Source: Cryptomeria japonica (Eukaryota; Streptophyta; Pinopsida; Cupressales; Cupressaceae). Taken from it: DNA of 64,000 nucleotides. The stretch is from positions 113,803,783-113,867,782 of the forward strand of contig NC_081406.1 in NCBI RefSeq assembly GCF_030272615.1, written 5' to 3'. The notes beneath the pieces were generated by a model, which was not told the origin of the DNA, made no database searches, and saw only the letters and a program-made list of their open reading frames with translations. Below, one piece after another: positions 34,081 through 46,163 of the stretch (positions within the stretch are counted from its first letter, which is position 1; every line of letters starts with the position of its first letter). A program made the translations under genes and the position numbers.

Positions 34081-36030
34081 GGCTTGGATGCTGACTCATT
34101 CCTGAGGGACTAGTTTGAAGGTTTCTCTTGAGTCGAGGTTGATTAGACAAGCGAGGACGATGGTTTTAGAGGCATAAAAGGATTTGATAGCTTCTAAGTA
34201 AGAGATGGGAGATCATGGATTTCTTTGAGAAATAAGAGCTTAGGTTGCTTGTTGTCAAGGATTCTGAAGCAGAATTTGTCCAATCAAGGAGGAATAAAAT
34301 CAGAACAAAATCATTCACAATAGATGAGCCTTAGTAGGGTGCAGTGGATTTGATAGGCATAACTCCTAGAGTCTAAATTCATGTTGAAAAACACCAAAAT
34401 GATGATTTTTCATGTGAATGAGCATCACCAAATGAAGTGTGAAAATGTTATAAATACAATGGAGTGGTGACTTAATTGGTAGAAGAGAAACTCAGAAAAG
34501 AAACCTTTTTCATTTTCTAAGAGTGGCTTTTTCCTCAGAAAGGAAGATGATGCTTGATTAGGATCGTGCATGGAGTTGTTGTGTGCTCTGTGATTCCAGA
34601 TGGGTGTTTCTTTGTTTTCTTCTATGTGAGTTTGTTTATTGTCAAAGGGGTTGTGAAAGTGAGAAGGATTGCTAGAGGGGGTGTGAAAGCCTTTTCTTGC
34701 CAAGAAAGGCCAAGCATGGCACATCCTCTACTTCTACTCTACCATAGGATGGCAAGGGGTTTGAAGAAGGAGCCCACAGAGGAATGAAAGAAGGATTTGT
34801 TTGGGTGGGGAGTGGCAACCAGTCATCTTTGTGATGACATGGAAGCTACAACCCCTCCCCAATAGATTACATTTACCCTAAAGCTCTTGTTTCCACTTTC
34901 CCTAATCGTGGGCCTGAAGGCTCAGGCTCCTCTTTCCATTGTCTCTGTTCTTGGGCATGAAGGCTTCCTCCTCTACTTGGAAATGATCTGTTGGATAGAA
35001 CATAACATCTCACATTCCATCCAAAGGCATCAGGGTGATAATGGCATGGCTCAAGAAGTTTTGCAAGTTGTATAGTCATTGGGGTTCCTTCTTTGGTTCT
35101 AGTAGTGATTCTAGAGTCTAGACTCTAGGTGAAGAGAGAAAGTTGTATACTGTATAGTCATTTATATAGCAAATGAAAAGCATTTAGTGTCAAGCTTTGT
35201 GTAGGTTCTTGAAGGAGTTATATATAAATTTATTTTGTGTATAATTCTATCTCTTTCAAATGATTAGAATCATGAGATTTAACTTTTTTCATTTGTTGCA
35301 TTGTTATGGTGTATGTAATTTTTCATTTAATGCTTCCTAATCCTATTATACCCAGGAATGCAAAATTTCTGTTAGTCTAGAATCATATTAAGGATTCACC
35401 TCATTGTAATTGGTGGGTAGATTATAGACATAGTCATAGAAGTTAGAACACCTCCATATATATTACATAAACATCCATATCATATAAAATCATAAGAGTA
35501 TTAAGAATGAAAGTATTAAACACCACAATAGATAGGAATACAACATAATTAGTAAAACATCAAGACAAAAGACTAGTGCCTTATCTTAGGGCATAGAGTC
35601 ACTTACAATTCAAAGACAACTTGATAATAAACTTCAATAAGATTCATTTGCAGATAAATAGGAATGAAATTATGAATAATACCATTACATACACAACCCA
35701 GATTCATATTAAACTAAAAAACCCTTGACCATTCAATTCACAATTAAAACATAATTTCAACACAAAGATAATTATGTGAAGATCTCAAACTGCAAATGAT
35801 ATTGATATTATATTCATAATGATATCAGAAAGTAAATTCACAATGTGATTCAACTATGCACTTATCAAATTCTTGAACAGTTGAGCTATTAGAGCTATAT
35901 AAGAGTTTTCAAGTTTAACATCAATAAAAGTGGCCAACTGGCCATCCCTCTCTACTGATCAAAAAAAAAAAGTGGCCATCCCTCTCAAATTAATCTTGGA
36001 ATCCTTTTATAAGATGAGGATTCAACAAGG
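34081..36030. other. No gene seen
   Basis: A TATA-like TATAAATA near 34,450 on the plus strand has no convincing gene after it. Frames at 34,425-34,787 and 34,873-35,079 overlap one another on both strands and lack recognisable domains. At 35,937-35,989 a GTGGCCATCCCTCTC unit is repeated around an A-run; on the minus strand it reads GAGAGGGATGGCCAC and could be a polypurine tract for the element whose ORF ends at 36,037, but this is weak. Confidence 0.35.
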
Positions 36031-36036
36031 TTGGGA

Positions 36037-39000
36037 TTACTTTGCAAAATCTTGGGTAGCAACCTCAACTTGAGATTTCTTCTTTGGCTTTAGCATGACT
36101 TGCCACCTACCCACCTCTTTGTCTGTTGGCCAACTGAATGCCTTTACCTCTTCCAACTTTGCAACTGAATCTGTCCATCTGGCATCTATAATTGCCCAGG
36201 ACTCAACAATAAACTTTGCATGGTCAACCTCAACCTTGAACATTGAATCAAGCATACCGTTAAGGAAATCAGCATCAACCTGTTCATTTACATACCTGAT
36301 TATTTCTTCTTACTCCAGAATCAAATCAAATTTTCTAGTCCAATCAGAAATTGATTTCAAATCTCCATTATTACCATAAATTGAAGGCACCAATTTACTA
36401 TAATATTCCCCAAATGTCTGCAATTTTTCATTTATAAGCACATTTTTCCCTATGAAAAATGCATAAGCTACATTCATTACCTCCACCACATCTTTAGTGT
36501 CACTGATCTTGGGAGGGAACTCATCACTATACATCATTGCAGTATCTAGCTTATCCATTAATCTTCTTCTTCCTGACCAAACATTGAACAAAGGTCCAAG
36601 AAAAGCGACAGCCTCAGAGGATGTTTTACTTGCCTCTTTCAAAGAAATGTGCAAATCATGCACTACCATCAATTTTCCTTTCAATAGATTATCCTATGTT
36701 TTAGAATTCCTGACACAACAAAGATGGCCTTGACATTTTGTTCCTTTTCAAGCTTTTAAATTTTCCCTGTGTATTCCTCCATTTTTGCTGTCACATCAGC
36801 TGGTATTTCTTGTACTTGTTCTATAATCTGTATTGGAGGGGGCTCATTTGCAATTTTTTCTTTTAACTCCACTAACTCTTCCTCCAGAGTGCCATTCTTC
36901 ATCAGTGTATCTTCATATTTTTTAGACAATGCAATCAATTGGGAATATGTTTCTGTGTATCTTCTTGACAAATCCTCTATTTTTGATAAATTCATGAAAG
37001 AAACTTGAGTCAAAAAAGAGGCAATCTCCGTGTCAATTATGTTTTGCAAGTTCCAGATCATTCTATCAGCTTTCTTTTCTACTTGGATATTTAGAAGGTG
37101 GAGCTTTTGAGTGGAAGGGGCCAACGACCAAGCAGCAAGTGTCTTTGACTTAGGATTAAATCATGATCCTCTTATTACATCTCCAATTTCAAATTCAATT
37201 TTGAACATTGGGTCCTCTTTCTTCCTAACCTGATCAATAATAAAAGTAGACTAGATATCCCAGTCAGGCATCATAATCATACCAATACTCTTAATCAATT
37301 GTCTTGCCTATTCCACAGATATTTGCTCCCTGTCAGGATCATATTCTTACAGTGCCTTGATGATCTCCTGTTTCTTTTCTTCATTTGCTTCCTCTATGAT
37401 CAAATTTTGTCTTAATTGTTTTTGTTTCAATCTTGACAAAAAACTTTTAAATTCATCTGACTTAATAAAGTCATCATCTTTCATGAACTCATTTGACAAC
37501 ATCACACGCTCATCAAAGCCTTGAGCAAGGGCTTCGTTTGTTTCTCCCTGTTCTTCATTCTGCCCTGCTTCTCTAAGATGTGTCCTTATTTGATGAAAGT
37601 ATTGTCCTTGTTCTATAACAATTGGTCTAGCAGGGTCTCTCCTCACAATTGTACCGACCTCATTGGTTTTTTGTTTCTTTGTAGCTAGGGTAGATTGAAC
37701 TTCATCCCCACTCTCTACATCATCAACAGACACACTAAGTGACCTTTTGCCATGTGAAGAATGTCCATCTTAGGGGTCTTGCTGCTGAGTAGCCACTTCT
37801 GAATCTAGAATTTGAGGCATTTGTTCCATCAGAGTTTCATATAAACTTAGTATTTTGTTAATCCTCTCCAGGTATGGGCTATTAGGGCAAAAACCTAAGA
37901 AACTAGGGTCAGTAGCCTTCAATTTTTCTTCAACTCTCATCAAATTTTTCCATTTTCTTCTCCTTTCTTGTACTTCATATTTTCTCAACAAATTTCTAAC
38001 CTCATCTTCATCATCCAATGGTTCATGGTCCTTTATTGTAGCCCAAGGTGTCATTTTTGGCATTGCAACTTTAATAAATTGTTCCAGATCACAAAATCTA
38101 GACACAGCATTAACCAACCTATTATGTTTAAGGAAATTGTTTACTTGACCAAAGCAACTCCTACCAATGGTAAAATAAGACTCAACCCAAAGCCTAGGAA
38201 GAAGAGAACCCTTCCTGTGTTTATCAAGGTATTCTTTTTCAACTAGGGTCAAGTGCCAGATAAACTCCATAAAAGCAATCCTAATTGGAACAACTTTTGG
38301 TAAAATATGGGGAGGCTGAGGACACCCATAGACTCTGATCACAGAAAAGTTATCAAAAAATAAAAGTCCCCCTAGTTATTTGAAATAGACCAATTTGGAA
38401 CAAACTGGTAAGGTCTCAAAACTCTCCTAACATCAATTGACAATCATTCCCTAATTATTCCTAGCATTTCCATAATTGGCGAACACAATCCAATTTTCAA
38501 AGAAAAGGAAAGAAGAATGGGGAGAACTACTATCCCAAACCTGGGTCCATCTTTGTATTGGCATTAAAACACCGAATTCTTCTTTGAAAAGCTCTAATTC
38601 TTTATCCACGAACTCAACATTATAGAACAAGATTAAATGCATCAGCAATGAATAATGCTTGAATGTAGGGTTGGGTGCACCACTCTGAATTTCAACTAGA
38701 GCATTATGAATGTGTTCAACGACATAGCCCACATAATTGTAATCTTTGTTAACATCTGGGTGTTGAATGTCCATAGCCATCATTAGTAATTCAGCTGACA
38801 CTATTGAATCTTCATCAAAACCCAACACTCTGCATAATCCATAGATTATATAATGCATATAATGGTGGAAAGGTGTGATATCAAATGGTGGTTCGATACT
38901 CTTTGGAATTATAACCGGCTTCCTATTCACCCTAGGCATGTATCTGGGGATTGCATGCTTCTTGATAACACCTTTGTATTTGTCATAATCCTCTGCAATC

Positions 39001-39497
39001 CACTTCAAATATATATATGTACATGTAGCACCAATAATCTGGAAAGCTTCAACAAAGCTAGCTCTATTAATTGAAACTAGGGCAGACTAGTTCTTTCTTA
39101 TAATTACCCTAGATACTAGGCAATAGCGTTTGGCCAACTCTTTGATCAAATCCACATCAACATACACATTTGGCACAATTAACTTTGCCATATTAAAATC
39201 CCAAGGGTTTGACATCGAGACACCCTTAACCCTATTATTCCAGAAATAATTAAATAGAGTAGAACCAATCATATTAGGCATGGTAGGGTTTCTACATTGA
39301 CTCCATAAATCTCTCCATGCCAAATGATTTGTATTCAAAGCAATGGAAGTCCCTGGCATCAAATCTACAAATTCTTCTTTGTATTTCTTAACCATCGTTT
39401 CCTCAGTGGCACTGGCCTTGGAACCTCTAGGTCCTCCTGCTCCACTTGTCATGGCATTGGGCTTGGAACCTCTAGTGCCACTCGTCGCTTGGTTCAT
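36037..39497 (-). pseudogene. Long minus-strand ORF of unknown function, broken
   Basis: From ATG 39,497 the frame can be followed to about 36,756 in one phase, then after a frameshift to 36,037: about 1,150 codons. Stops include TAG 39,087-39,089, TAG 38,451-38,453 and several just after it, TAA 37,770-37,772, TAA 37,347-37,349 and TAA 36,756-36,758. The N-terminus is Gly/Ser/Thr-rich with a repeated G-S-K. The segments 39,420-38,451 and 38,342-37,773 look like folded globular domains (W-R-D-L-W, F-N-Y-F-W, Y-M-H-Y-I-I-Y-G-L-C). The middle (37,733-37,347) is acidic and Gln-rich. 37,124-36,756 is coiled coil (Y-S-Q-L-I-A-L-S-K-K-Y-E, L-E-E-E-L-V-E-L-K-E-K). 36,684-36,037 is helical with a K/Q/V-rich end. 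I recognise no family. It is intronless and sits inside repeats, so it is probably TE-borne. Confidence 0.6.
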
Positions 39498-39559
39498 TTT
39501 ATCTATAGGAGAAAAAATTAACCAATTTTATAAAATTTTCTCACACCCAACACTTTGAA

Positions 39560-41600
39560 TTCTCCAACGTTGTTGCAGAGCTCAATTCACTAGATTACCT
39601 TGAAGATAGAATGCAATTATACAAAACCTCAGTTTGATCATGCAATTTATGGTTTTACTATTTGGGTGCCATCACTTCTCTCAAGTCTCAAGTCTCATTA
39701 ATTGCCACACTTGCATGAACTAGCGATTGTGGCATTAATTCAAACTTCAAACTGAAGTACTCGAGCATAATTTGAATTCATGCCCTTCTATTTGATTGGT
39801 GATTGGTATTCAAAACTTTTACAGAACCCATAAAACAAGTCCATGTGTTAGCGAGTTAGCGACAATGCTACCAAATCCTCTTAATCGCAAGCTCACAACC
39901 CCTTTTACGAATCCTCAAAGAATCTTGCGAGTGAGCGACAACCATTGATCTAACAAAACAACTTATTTCATCCCAAGCTCGCAACTAGAAACTTAACTTT
40001 ACTTAAACCATTGCGATCCCATGACAACAAGACACTTAACCACCGTTGCATGCTCGCAACACTTTTTGACTTAAGAATTACAAACCTATGAGCATGCGAT
40101 GACCACAAAATCAGACCAAAACTTACCTGTCACCAGATTGCAACTTAAAATGCTAAACAACTTCAAAACCTGTGAGCAAGTGACTTAACCGCATCGCATG
40201 ATCGCAAATTAAAATGACTTAACCGCAAACACCTTGTGACCTTGTGATAACATAAAATAACACCCAATCACAACCTTGCAACATAAAATGGTATTTGGGC
40301 ATCGTCACTTCTCTCAAGTCTCATTAACTACCACACTTGCATGAACTAGCTAGTGTGGCATTAATTCAATTAAACCGATAGAATGCATTAATGCAATTGT
40401 ACAAATGTCAAAATCTCAGCTTGATCATGTAATTTATGGTATTTGGGCACTGTCACTTCTCTCAAGTCTCATTAATTGCCACACTTGCATGAACTAGCTA
40501 CTGTGGCATTTGATTGGCGAATTCCATTCAAAAATTTTACAGAACTCGACAAACAAGTCCATGTATCAATCCCCATCTTTAATCACACACTCTCAACTGG
40601 TTATAACAATTAGGAAAGGAACTGGCAAGTTAGCGACAATGCTACCAAATCCTCTTAATCGCAAGCTCGCAACCCCTTTTACAAATCCTCAAAGAATCTC
40701 GCGAGTGAGAGACAACCATTGATCTTCATCAAGCCCTTTAGTCGCAACCTCGCAACAAAATTTGTAATATTCTTTTTTTACCTACAAGCTGGCAACCACT
40801 ACACATCTAACGAAATAACTTAATTCATCACAAGCTCGCAACTCAAAAATTAACTTGACTTAAACCCTTGCGATCCTACGACAACAAGGCACTTAACCGC
40901 CATCGCATGCTCGCAACACTTTTTGACTTAAGACTTACAAACCCACGAGCATGCGATGACCACAAAATCAGACCAAAACTTACTTGTAGCCAAATCGCAA
41001 CTTAAAATGCTAAACAACTTCCAAACCTGTGAGCAAGTGACGAAACCAACTAAGCTACGATACCAACTACATTGCATGATCGCAAATCAAAATGACTTAA
41101 CCATGAACACCTCGCAACTGTGCGACAACATAAAATCACACCCAGTCGCAACCTCGCAACATAAAATGGTCAAGTGAAAAACATCTTGTGAGGTAGCAAC
41201 AACTAAAATCTCCTAGTACTCGCAAGCTCATGACTTAAACTGACTTGATGATAAAGGACCTACAAGCTAGCGATAACCATAAAATCTGAAAACTGTTTAT
41301 CGATGTCTTATGTTAATTACCATCATAAACAGGTATGAGCAGTGGCACACAGACCATTAATGACTTAGTACTTACTCGCTAACTCTCGCGGCTAATGGCT
41401 ATAATGCATGGCATCAAACCAATTTGAGACCTCATGACCAAAACGATTTCATTAACAATCTCCACCTCACTAACATAAAATGCTAACACTCAAAAAACTA
41501 GAGACCTCGCGATTTAAACCCAAACCAACAGGTCCAACACTCACTAACTCGCCACTTAAATTGTTAAACATGAAATTTATTTGTGAGTTAGAGATGAAAC
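39560..41600. repeat. CTCGCAA-word repeat region (right block)
   Basis: Dozens of short words (CTCGCAAC, TTGCGA, CATGCGATGACC, TAGCGACAA) fill this region. Three copies of a clause TATTTGGG(C/T)..TCACTTCTCTCAAG..CACACTTGCATGAACTAGC lie near 39,660, 40,293 and 40,440. A block around AGTTAGCGACAATGCTACC occurs near 39,852 and 40,626, so roughly 0.77 kb is duplicated with internal changes. The end (41,370-41,530) matches the left block at 33,810-33,970. No gene is supported. The frequent CpG words are unusual for methylated repeat DNA. Confidence 0.7.
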
Positions 41601-41820
41601 ATTAAACATGTTTGACCAACCGTTTGACCACACTTGACGTTGACATGGACAAATAAATAAAGGACAACTCAGATTTTCAACGCACGACAACTTCGGTTTA
41701 CTAGCCAACTAAGACAAAAAACAAACACAAAACCCTAATTGTCATGAACATCATTTTAAGCATTTAATGTAGAACAATAGAAAGGTTCTAGTAGTAACAG
41801 TTATGCAATATGAATAATTT
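41601..41820. other. No gene seen
   Basis: AT-rich spacer between the CTCGCAA repeat block and the 90-bp duplication. Nothing recognised. Confidence 0.4.
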
Positions 41821-42000
41821 TATGGATCTTGTGACACAAATTGTTGCATTTCATGTTCAACATAATGTGGAACCAAATACCAATTTACTAATAATTTAAT
41901 TGTTTTGAATTATGGATCTTGTGACACAAATTGTTGCATTTCATGTTCAACATAATGTGGAACCAAATACCAATTTACTAATAATTCAATTGTTTAGTAA
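41821..42000. repeat. Tandem duplication, two 90-bp copies
   Basis: 41,821-41,910 and 41,911-42,000 are nearly identical (TATGGATCTTGTGACACAAA...AATTGTTT). It lies just beyond the 3' end of the hAT-like ORF and could be part of the transposon's 3' subterminal region. Confidence 0.9.
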
Positions 42001-42184
42001 TAATTCAAATTCACAATTAAAAATATGAAATAATTATCCGTTCTACTTCTGATTGACAAATTCAAGGAATACAATATCAAAAATCATCAATGACAACTAT
42101 AGTATTGCAATTTTGCAAATTGAAATTGTAATATGACTCAAGAACTATAGTATAATTATAAATACCTATAAACTAACTGCTAAT

Positions 42185-44965
42185 TCACTTCAGTGACTCA
42201 GTCCGACTATCTGAGGCTTCTATATCCCAAATGGACTCAAGATCCAGAAATTGACTAGTACTAATAGGTTCATCTTCATTCTGAGTTGGGTATTCAAAAA
42301 TGTCTTCATCTTCATGCTGACTCTGAGTCTACGATCCATCATACTCATTTGTCTTAGCACTAGCACTAGCAGTAGCACCACCAGCTTTTAAAGTGTTGCA
42401 CACCCCTCATCTTTCATGCATGGAATTCTAGATTGCCAGTGCCCTATCATAGAGAAAGTCTCTAACATTATACTGGGTTACAAACAACATCAAGCAAGTT
42501 TCCAAATTCTTGTCTAATTTGTTTCTGATATTTGATTTCAAAAGCCCTAATGCACTGAAAACTCTCTCATCTTCCACCAACCCCAATATCATTGTTTGAC
42601 ATAAATCAACAAGTTTCAAATATTCTGGTATTGCAATACGCAATGCTTCACTTTGATCTATCTTTTTCCAAAGCCTTGTGATTGATCCAGGTTCAAATGG
42701 AATCTCCAAGTTAACCAACTGTAGTTTCATAACCAATGCAAACTATTTACATTGATTTCTAAGATGATCTGAATTTAAAATTCCTTCTATTGGCTATCCA
42801 TTGCAATATGCATCTTTTGAAAATGTCAATATCAATTCCTCTAGTTTTTTATGAAACATCTTTGCATCATTTGGATTATCTCCAATTGAATGCCAAAATT
42901 GAGGATACACACAACCCATGGCTTCAAGTATTTCTTCTTGAGGGAATCTTTCATGAATCTCAGTTGAAAGTTCATATGCAATAGACTTCAAATTATCACT
43001 AACAGATTTAACAATCTTGTCAAAATCTTCCTTTTTAATTGGTAGTGCTCTGCCTCGCTTTCCCATCTTATATTGGTGCATTGGTATCTTAAATCCTTTT
43101 ACATAGACACATAACTCATTTTTTGTATTGAAATGTAAAATAATTTCAGCATGATTCAAATCTGTAATTATCTGCCACCTAAAAAAATTTGGGCGTTGCC
43201 CTGTTAGATCTGAATATAGACCATCCAGGCTCAAGCATGTCATTTTACATAGAGTGCTATACTCATTGATATACATAGTTCTATCTTGGGCTTTCTTAAC
43301 AAGTTTTTTCATTGAATCTAGCATGGGGAGAAGACTAGCTAAAGTTAACAGAGTCTCTATATCACTTAACTTATGTAAGAGATCAGGAGCTTTGTCTACT
43401 GTGAGGCATTGCTCATTTATTAGTCCGATCAAGGATTGATATTCTATTAGAACTCATTCTGCTGGTCCATGCAAGGAGATCCATATGGTCTCAACATCCC
43501 TGAGAATCTTGTTTCCTCCTATTACTCCTTCAGCAAAAATCTGAAATTCTGCAAAATGTTTAGGACTTCGGCAGAAGTATGAGTGGAGCTCATGGACTAG
43601 ATCTTCAGCTTTTGACACTATAGGGAAATTTCTTACAATTCTATATGCTAGATTCATTTGATGGGCCATGTAGTGAATGCCAACCATGTATGGTGCAATA
43701 CTAGTTTGTAATCTTGTGCAAAGACGAGTCCTTTGACCTTGCATTACTGTAGCTCCAACACACACCAACTTCTTGGTAATTTTCAAGTCATCCATACTAG
43801 CAATTTCATTCAAAGCTTTCTTAACTTCCAAATATAAATTTTCTACTATTAAATTGCCCCTCATTTTATGAACATAGAGTAGATGAGCTCAGTGGACATG
43901 TTCTTTTATGGTATACACATGCATACAAACCCAAGCAGTGTTATCTACCGCAGTAACTTCATCTATAGATAATGAAATGAAATTTGACTCTTTTACACTC
44001 TCTTGTAAATTTTGCTTTTCCACCTTAGCGAGATAGTTTGCCATTTCCCATCTAGCGTTTATTGACCAATGTGACATAGGATAGTGAGGAACATTCAAAA
44101 AAGATAATAAATTATTAAATTCTTGGAAATCTTTCATAGGACGCCCTCTCGACATAATATGAAAAACAACACTCATCTGAAGAGTCTTTGCCAGGTTTGC
44201 ATCTTTCACTACATGTTGAAGCCTAGCCTTGATTGTATTTCCAAATCCACTATGATGAATCAGTGTCATTTTATGGTTATTCTCTTCATATTCCATGGCA
44301 TACTTAACATGAAGACATTCTTCCTTTGATTTCCATCTTACTACTCATGTTTCCTTTCCGTCTATGATCTGTTTTTCATAAACCTTACCAATATGCTTTT
44401 CTATGGTGTCAAGCTTTAGCTGCATCTTCTTCTCTCTTTTAGTTTTCTAGCTACAAATCTTACACCTGCATTATGTTGGTTGTTCATCATTGTTTGGGAC
44501 CGGTTCAATGAATGGGTACTTTGCTACCCAATCAATCTTAAAACTCCTTGTCACCTGCCACTCTCGCCCCAGTTTTACTTTCCTTTTTCTTTTCTTCCTA
44601 CCAACATCATCTTCAGTAATAGCATTTGCATCCGAGTGAATTATCTCATTGTGTGTATCCCTTAGAACATCTTCTTCCATGTCAGTATTGTCAACCTCAT
44701 TTGATGCATTTAACTCAATGACAATCCCACCTTGTGGTGGTTGTGAGCTACTGTGAATGGGTTCTGCAACTGTAGAGGTTGATGGACCAAAAACTTTGCC
44801 AATTCCAAAAAAAGATTTTATGGTACTATCTTTAAGTTTAAGTTTTGGGTGTTTTGATAGCCTCCCAATCCCTTTAGTTTCACTGCCTTGAGGAGTCTTA
44901 CCCTTGTTTGACATCCCAATCCCTTCACCACCCTGAGGAGTCTCACCCATGTCTGATTGTGACAT
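42185..44965 (-). pseudogene. hAT-like transposase pseudogene, ten in-frame stops
   Basis: One uninterrupted frame of 927 codons from ATG 44,965 to TGA 42,185-42,187, with ten premature stops and no frameshift. The N-terminus is low-complexity (T-P-Q-G-x-E, K-K-R-K-R-K basic run near 44,580). A short zinc-finger-like block with W..Y-P-F-I-E-P and C-x-C-K-I-C is at about 44,530-44,450. The catalytic-like core at 43,980-43,890 has S-L-S-I-D-E-V-T, as in the D-E-V-T/S core of hAT-related proteins of the zinc-finger 862/DUF4371 type. The C-terminal part (42,736-42,428) has the E-D-E-R-V-F-S-A-L dimerisation-like motif. Stops: TAA 44,471; TAG 44,447, 42,794, 42,743, 42,428, 42,329; TGA 44,345, 43,889, 43,454, 42,407 (plus-strand starts). 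No terminal inverted repeats or 8-bp target duplication were found by eye. A domesticated host gene that later died is the alternative. Confidence 0.7.
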
Positions 44966-46163
44966 CTTGAGTCTTGACCTCTCACTATGAATTAAAAGTT
45001 AAAACTAATACTATCAAGTATGAAGAAATGATTACTCACCTTTATGCCTTCTCAATTCTCTGAATTAGGAATCAAGAATGAATGCCTAGGCCTGTGTTGT
45101 AGGATTGTAACTTTGGCCCTCCACCCTACAATGAACTTTGACTTTCCAACTCAATTTGCGGAATGCGAATTGAGACTCAAGACTCCAAGAGCTCCCAATT
45201 TACTAATCAGACACGAACAAATTATAAGAAAGAGTGTAAGAAATAGTGTATTTATAGCAATCCATGATTGCATTTTTGGTGAATTGTGCGGGCGTGCAAT
45301 GAAAATTTAATTTAAGTGGGGTGAAATAGGTCCTTGAATGCTTATAATGTTTTAATTGATATTGGTGAATTTGGCCGACGCGTGCAATGAACATTTAATT
45401 TACCATTGGCGAATTAGGTCCTGGGTATGTGGTCATTTTACTATTGCTAACGAATAGCAGAGGTGATCTAATACCCATGTCTGAGTGATTCCAGGTGAAT
45501 ATTATGGGTATGCACATCGACGGTGTGTGGTCAATGGTGAAACCAGATTACAAATATTTGCATTGTTCTTCAAAATTCTAGGCGATTTGACCATGATTGT
45601 GCCCCTCACTATTCATGTGGAATTCGCCAATTGGCGAAGATTTTCCACTAAAAAACTCTCTAATCCCTATTCTTCCATATGTTTTCCCTAGTGATGTCTA
45701 CTTGAGGATGATGCAAAGCATTGAGCTCTCTTTTGGTCTCTTTCATGTTGACTCAAAAGACACATGTGTTCCCTTTCTTCCAAGGTGGTTTCCTTTCTTT
45801 GGGGAATGAGGACTATTCTATGCATATATATACATGATACACATGAGTTATCATATAACATACTGACCCCAAGGAAAGTGGAGCCACCTCATGCTTTGTG
45901 TTTTGTGTTCATTGTCCTTGGGTTTATTCCTCGATTGGGGGCTAAATCCTTGCGATAATGTGCTCCCTCTCTTTCTCTCTCTTGGATGTATCCTACCTTA
46001 AGGAAATCGCTCTCCATAAGGCATGTACGATTGCTTTAACATAGGGGAATACTCTTCGCTTATATTTTCCTTCTTGATACTTAAAGTTACTTAGTGAACT
46101 TGGCTTTGCTTTGTAATTTTTTGTATCATTTCTTTTCATGACTCATAGTGAGGGGAAATTTAC
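44966..46163. other. Mixed spacer; right end of nested block and Gypsy 3' region
   Basis: 45,240-45,660 has GGCGAATT/AATTCGCC words like those near 33,050, suggesting the right edge of the nested block at about 45,650. From about 45,660 the sequence looks like the 3' end of the surrounding Gypsy element, with a purine block ATTGGGGGCTAAATCC near 45,935 and a polypurine tract AGTGAGGGGAAATT at 46,147-46,160. Frames at 45,485-45,958 lack domains. Confidence 0.45.

Noticed and set aside
34450-34800. TATAAATA on the plus strand followed by a 77-codon frame
   Set aside because: No domain, and an overlapping frame on the other strand is equally long; TATA-like words are common in this AT-rich DNA.
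44985-45040. Possible 5' untranslated intron of the hAT-like gene (donor near 45,039, acceptor near 44,985)
   Set aside because: The sites look good but the intron would be about 55 bases, below the usual plant minimum.
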